Positions 61,401 through 64,000 of a DNA stretch of 64,000 bases are shown here, in pieces. Within the stretch, counting starts at the first letter, position 1. Every line of letters starts with the position of its first letter. Under the pieces are notes generated by a model. It saw only the letters and a program-made list of their open reading frames with translations, was not told the DNA's origin and searched no databases. The translations under genes and the position numbers were made by a program. The DNA comes from Branchiostoma floridae. Lineage: Eukaryota > Chordata > Leptocardii > Amphioxiformes > Branchiostomatidae. Where the stretch lies: positions 8,127,217 to 8,191,216 of the forward strand of contig NC_049988.1 in the NCBI RefSeq assembly GCF_000003815.2, in the 5' to 3' direction.

Positions 61401-63558
61401 AGCCGGTATGACCGCCCTTCTGCGTAACACTACAGCTTTGTAGGCATGCGGTGTCGCAGCAGCTGGTTATATTACACTGAACAAACTAACCTTTGCAAAC
61501 TAACTGCATCTGCCTGCAAATGTTCTTTAAAACAATCCAGCGAAGGTGCCCCTTACTACTGTGCTTGGTCATAACAAATTCAACTTAGTTTTGGGAAAAA
61601 ACAAATTTTTGAACACATCAATCCTAGATTGGTAACTCTGGTGCTTGAAGGCATGACTATTCCTTGTTCATTTTTAAGCTGGCATTAGATACTTATCAGT
61701 GACAGTACTGTATGTCCAAGCTTAGTTCACAGCTACATGTGTGGCCCAATTAATGCTTAATAGAAAGGGACCACCTCAAAACTACACCACTTAAACCTTG
61801 TAATGTGATTATCATTTTTATATTTGAATTATTATCATATAAAACTATATTTTTTGTTTCCTTTTTTAGAAGCTGAAGGCGCAGCACCCACCCACATTAC
61901 TGTGCTTTGCAAAGGACGCGTGTTTAAGCTAGAGGTCATCGACCGAGAGGGCGAACCCTTGACCCCACCCGAACTGAAAAGGTATACCTTAGTGCTGTAG
62001 AATCATACCTTAATCAAGGAGGTTAATAAACTTGCTTTAATGAATCATTCAATGAATGATGTTTTGTGGTTAGTAGTATTCTTTTATTCATTGATGATCT
62101 TTAATAGAATCAAAATTATAATATATATTGATTTTAAAACATGATATATCAACTCTTCCATGTGCATGTGACAACAGTAGTAAACCAATCATTAGTTATA
62201 CATGTGATAGAACTTACTAATAGGTTATGTACTATTAGGGGTAAAGCAATATGTCCATGGCTCAAAACACTGAATACAATGTCCTTCTTTATGTTTGGTA
62301 TACCAAAATATCTCTGTTTCTTTTTTTCACTTCAAGGCTTCTAGATGTCATGACCAAACAGTGTTAAAGCTAGAGTTTTTTTTACCTTTAAGGTACTGCA
62401 TGCACATTCAAGTAGTCGCAGATGTTGTCTATCAGGTTATTGTTTTGTTCTTATCTTCCAGACAACTGGACAGTGTAAAAGAACAATGTGAGAATGCTCC
62501 GGAGGGACCTCACATCTCCACACTAACAGCAGAAGACAGGACGAAATGGGCAAAGGTATGGTGGTGTGTGTGTGTGTGTGTGGGGGGGGGGTGATGGGGG
62601 GGTTTCAAAATACAGTCAAACCTGTACAGTTGACCACCTCTATAGAAGGACGATATTTCCAATATGATCTCTTTTTGGTGGTCCCTTACTGGATATTTTT
62701 TTCCCATTGACACAGGCATTAAAAATCCTGTCTATAGCTATGACCAACTGTCCACATAGACTTTAGAATGATCTTATGTACAGCTGAACGGATGAGCTGA
62801 ATTGGACTGAACTGTACAGCTTAAATGTATAGCGTTAATTCATACTGTATTACATGTGGAATTTTGGATGTAAGTCAGTCAACAAAACATCAGTCAGTCA
62901 ATGCTGAAAAAATTGTTGCAAATCTCATCTTTATTTCCTTCCAGGTGAGAGATAAGCTGATGGCGATGGATGCTGTCAACGCTGACCACCTGTCAATCAT
63001 TGAACAAAGTATCGTCATCCTGGCATTTGACGATGCCACCCCAAAGAACCATGGCGAGGTAAGCTGTTGTTGTGCCTTTATTTGACCTTGAAAAGGTCAT
63101 ATTCATCATATTCATAATCTCCATCTTTAAGAACGTCTAACATTCCAAACAATTTCTTATCAAAGACAAGTGCTACATCTGCATATTTCTTTAGAAGAGA
63201 ACTTTTGAAAATCACTCCTTCTATCCAGATTCTGACAAAGATCTAAGTAATTTTTTGTGCAAATTTGCATTTGTTGTAATGATGAACAATGCTAGAATGC
63301 TGCATGTTGCTTTGGAGGTTACTTCAACTTGACATTGTTTATAATCATTCTTTTGTCGCATGTGTTCTTGTTAGCCTGTTAGGCCTAGCTCTTGCTGTTA
63401 ATGATGTTGAAAGGTATTCCACTGTAACTTGGAACTATTTGCATTGTCTTCTGCAGAACTTCTATGAGACATTGGCGGGCAATGCCCAGAACCGCTGGTT
63501 CGACCATATCAGTACCATAGTGGCTTTCAAGAGTGGACTACTCTGCGCAAACTACGAG
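52492..63558 (+). CDS. CROT: carnitine acyltransferase, peroxisomal carnitine O-octanoyltransferase-like; 5' part, nine coding exons
   Basis: Transfers acyl groups between CoA and carnitine. Exons: 52492-52644, 56334-56481, 59677-59801, 60133-60314, 61142-61272, 61870-61981, 62462-62555, 62945-63058, 63457-63558. All phases join over 387 residues, all GT/AG, continuing right of the window. From residue 72 it follows CROT: TWKYQDSLPPLPVPPL, YLESVKPF, LHQQLLERAK, NWLEDWWLDVVYL, FEHIWPPQEG, MNQFRKMVSTHRIPG, FRTEAEG, VLCKGRVF, LTPPELKRQL, LTAEDRTKWAK. LEDWWL, FEH.WPP and FRTE.EG favour CROT/CRAT over CPT1. The catalytic His exon (HAPFD in the family) lies outside. Odd: about 70 extra N-terminal residues with a hydrophobic segment (about 5-31), then a basic WLKKK stretch; typical CROT begins near TFQYQDSLP and is soluble. 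Start: acaATGg, first ATG of the open exon. A second possible first exon is at 54046. AG/GT sites and phase support 52492 joining exon 2, but transcript proof is missing. Confidence 0.88.
52665..52859. mobile_element. MITE of the CTCCAAGCAGA-end family, 195 bp
   Basis: Perfect 20-bp ends TACTCTCCAAGCAGAGGTTC and complement, continuing imperfectly for about 45 bp (cgccggctgtttttgacgtg / cacgtcaaaaaacagccgg). It begins only 20 bp after the exon 1a donor. Confidence 0.85.
54046..54198 (+). CDS. CROT: putative alternative first coding exon (1b) of the CROT-like gene
   Basis: ATG at 54046 (aacATGt) opens 51 codons up to ccatcacag|gtcagt, a good donor in phase 0; the frame stops two codons into the intron. 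Exon 1a (52492-52644) has the same length, 153 nt, and the same phase. The two 51-residue products align without gaps with 14 identities, clustered at the end (LFATSKEEIERLQ against LFASNDEELQPSQ). Both can splice to 56334. Exon 1b is less hydrophobic (it contains HAIRDCVWSWLEF and CVGATETARLL) and more likely gives an amphipathic helix than a full transmembrane span. It would need its own promoter within intron 1. It could instead be a decayed duplicate exon; only transcripts can tell. Confidence 0.6.
54621..55137. mobile_element. 517-bp TIR element bounded by TTAA
   Basis: Starts TTAAAGGGACATAATGTA and ends with the exact complement TACATTATGTCCCTTTAA. TTAA at both ends would fit a piggyBac-type target, though the AGGG terminus is not the usual CCC. 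An inner palindrome (ttacttccgg...ccggaagtaa) lies near 54945-54970. No transposase. Confidence 0.75.
55380..55577. mobile_element. mariner-type MITE, second copy of the element at 25799
   Basis: CTGTAAATGCAG...TATTTACAG with TA on both sides. The same interior motifs (ttcgtggttttcgcggtggcc, cccgctaccgcgaaattaaa) plus about 24 bp extra in the middle. Confidence 0.85.
56482..59676 (+). other. CROT-like intron 2
   Basis: Almost wholly one 2.77 kb TIR element (56551-59320). Remaining flanks show no coding signal. Confidence 0.6.
56551..59320. mobile_element. 2.77 kb TIR element in CROT-like intron 2
   Basis: The left end GACTGGTCGATATTTAGCGG runs on as a G tract and AGGGCCGGTCGTCAGAGGG; the right end is its exact complement over about 45 bp. 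CTAAAGA flanks both sides (56544-56550; 59322-59328, one base off the right end), probably the target duplication. Both subterminal regions carry repeats of GGGAGGGCCTAGG-AAAAA-TTTTGA. A module near 56695-56762 (agcaaaatttgtccctcaaaatgc, ggcgtttcagagggt) is shared with the element at 16863. A GC-rich open stretch at 57886-58083 and other ORFs do not resemble a transposase I know. Likely non-autonomous. Confidence 0.8.
60329..60668. mobile_element. foldback element in CROT-like intron 4, second copy of the family at 33673
   Basis: Starts ggggtgggtaccggtacag, ends ccagtacaccgtacctgtatccacccct. Right half parallels 34025-34160. A GTACCTGTACC-type fragment also occurs at 59940-59985. Confidence 0.75.
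61377..61662 (+). mobile_element. interspersed repeat family A, copy 4, in CROT-like intron 5
   Basis: tatatagccggtatgaccgccc, gcagcagctggttatattacactgaac, aacaatccagcgaaggtgcccc, gaacacatcaatcc, attggtaactctggtgcttg. Confidence 0.75.
62561..62606. repeat. (TG)n and G tract in CROT-like intron 7
   Basis: gtgtgtgtgtgtgtg followed by two poly-G runs, just after the exon 7 donor. Confidence 0.85.
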
Positions 63559-64000
63559 GTAATGTTTTTAAAAAATTTTTTTCCAACATTTAGATAGTAG
63601 AGTATTTAACCTCCTTGGTAGAGTGGACTCATTTCTCAGCTAACCAATATCTATTGCACTCCAATCATCCATCATTAAAACATCTGTAGCCGCAGAATTC
63701 CAGTTTAGAACTTTTATTCCCCCTGCCTTTTCGAACATTTAGATTGGACCTTTTGGACAGTATAGAACATGCAGCACTGACCAAAACAAATGTAAAGGGG
63801 CAAGTTTGAAAGGTCAAACAAAAGAGTTTTGGGGATCTTCTACATCTTATTTAAGCTGAAATTGCAGCAAAGATTGGTTTGACTTAGGTCGCTACATCAA
63901 GGTCATTAGGTACAATAAGCTCTTGCTGTTTGTTGAAATTATGTTAAGTGATATCCTGATATGCATGCACAGTTGCAACAATGAAAAACTTTTGTACATC
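63559..64000 (+). other. start of CROT-like intron 9, cut by the window edge
   Basis: Donor gag|gtaatg at 63559. No acceptor plus coding continuation can be recognised before the edge; the next exon should carry the catalytic histidine. Confidence 0.6.

Noticed and set aside
52492-63558. Calling the acyltransferase CPT1 because of the N-terminal hydrophobic segment
   Set aside because: The catalytic-domain phrases (LEDWWL, FEHIWPP, FRTEAEG, PTHITVLCKGRVF) fit CROT, and only one membrane segment is evident where CPT1 has two plus a longer N-terminus.

Overview
This window is animal nuclear DNA: split genes with GT/AG introns, vertebrate-like protein families, and very many small inverted-repeat transposons, SINEs and simple repeats. 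The mix of metazoan signalling and metabolic genes, short exons with TE-rich introns, and proteins diverged from but readily alignable to vertebrate families best fits an invertebrate deuterostome. A cephalochordate (amphioxus, Branchiostoma) is my first guess; this is inference from sequence character, not a database match. One assembly gap of exactly 100 N lies at 48878-48977.

Layout. (1) 1-1742, + strand: the last three coding exons of a gene I do not recognise. (2) About 2840-29770: a head-to-tail tandem duplication of a unit of about 13.5 kb. Each unit holds one phosphoinositide phospholipase C of the delta type, + strand, in 19 coding exons preceded by a probable non-coding first exon. 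Copy 1 (6146-15223) adds up to an intact 741-residue enzyme with PH, EF-hand, X, Y and C2 parts. Copy 2 (20192-28275) matches exon for exon, except that coding exon 8 is one base short at its 5' end, which breaks the frame unless a cryptic acceptor 29 bases downstream is used. (3) 29770-37850: gene-poor, mostly dispersed repeats. (4) 38010-48334, - strand: a four-exon class A peptide GPCR of the kisspeptin/galanin/allatostatin-A receptor type, with large introns. (5) 48335-52491: intergenic DNA with the assembly gap, a SINE and local tandem duplications. (6) 52492 to beyond the right edge, + strand: a carnitine acyltransferase closest to peroxisomal carnitine O-octanoyltransferase (CROT). Its first nine coding exons are in the window; the exon with the catalytic histidine is outside.

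The most interesting structure is at the 5' end of the CROT-like gene. Two separate candidate first coding exons, 52492-52644 and 54046-54198, are both exactly 153 bases, both start at an ATG, both end in phase 0 at a GT donor, and align without gaps over 51 residues. Only the first encodes a clear transmembrane segment. This suggests duplicated alternative first exons giving membrane-anchored and less hydrophobic isoforms. Also notable are the frame break and patchwork exon identity of the PLC pair, a 2.77 kb inverted-repeat element inside CROT intron 2, and a mariner-type MITE whose empty site survives in the paralogous PLC intron.

The three gene systems show no operon-like or pathway link. 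PLC-delta could act downstream of a Gq-coupled receptor such as this GPCR, but their proximity is not evidence for that.
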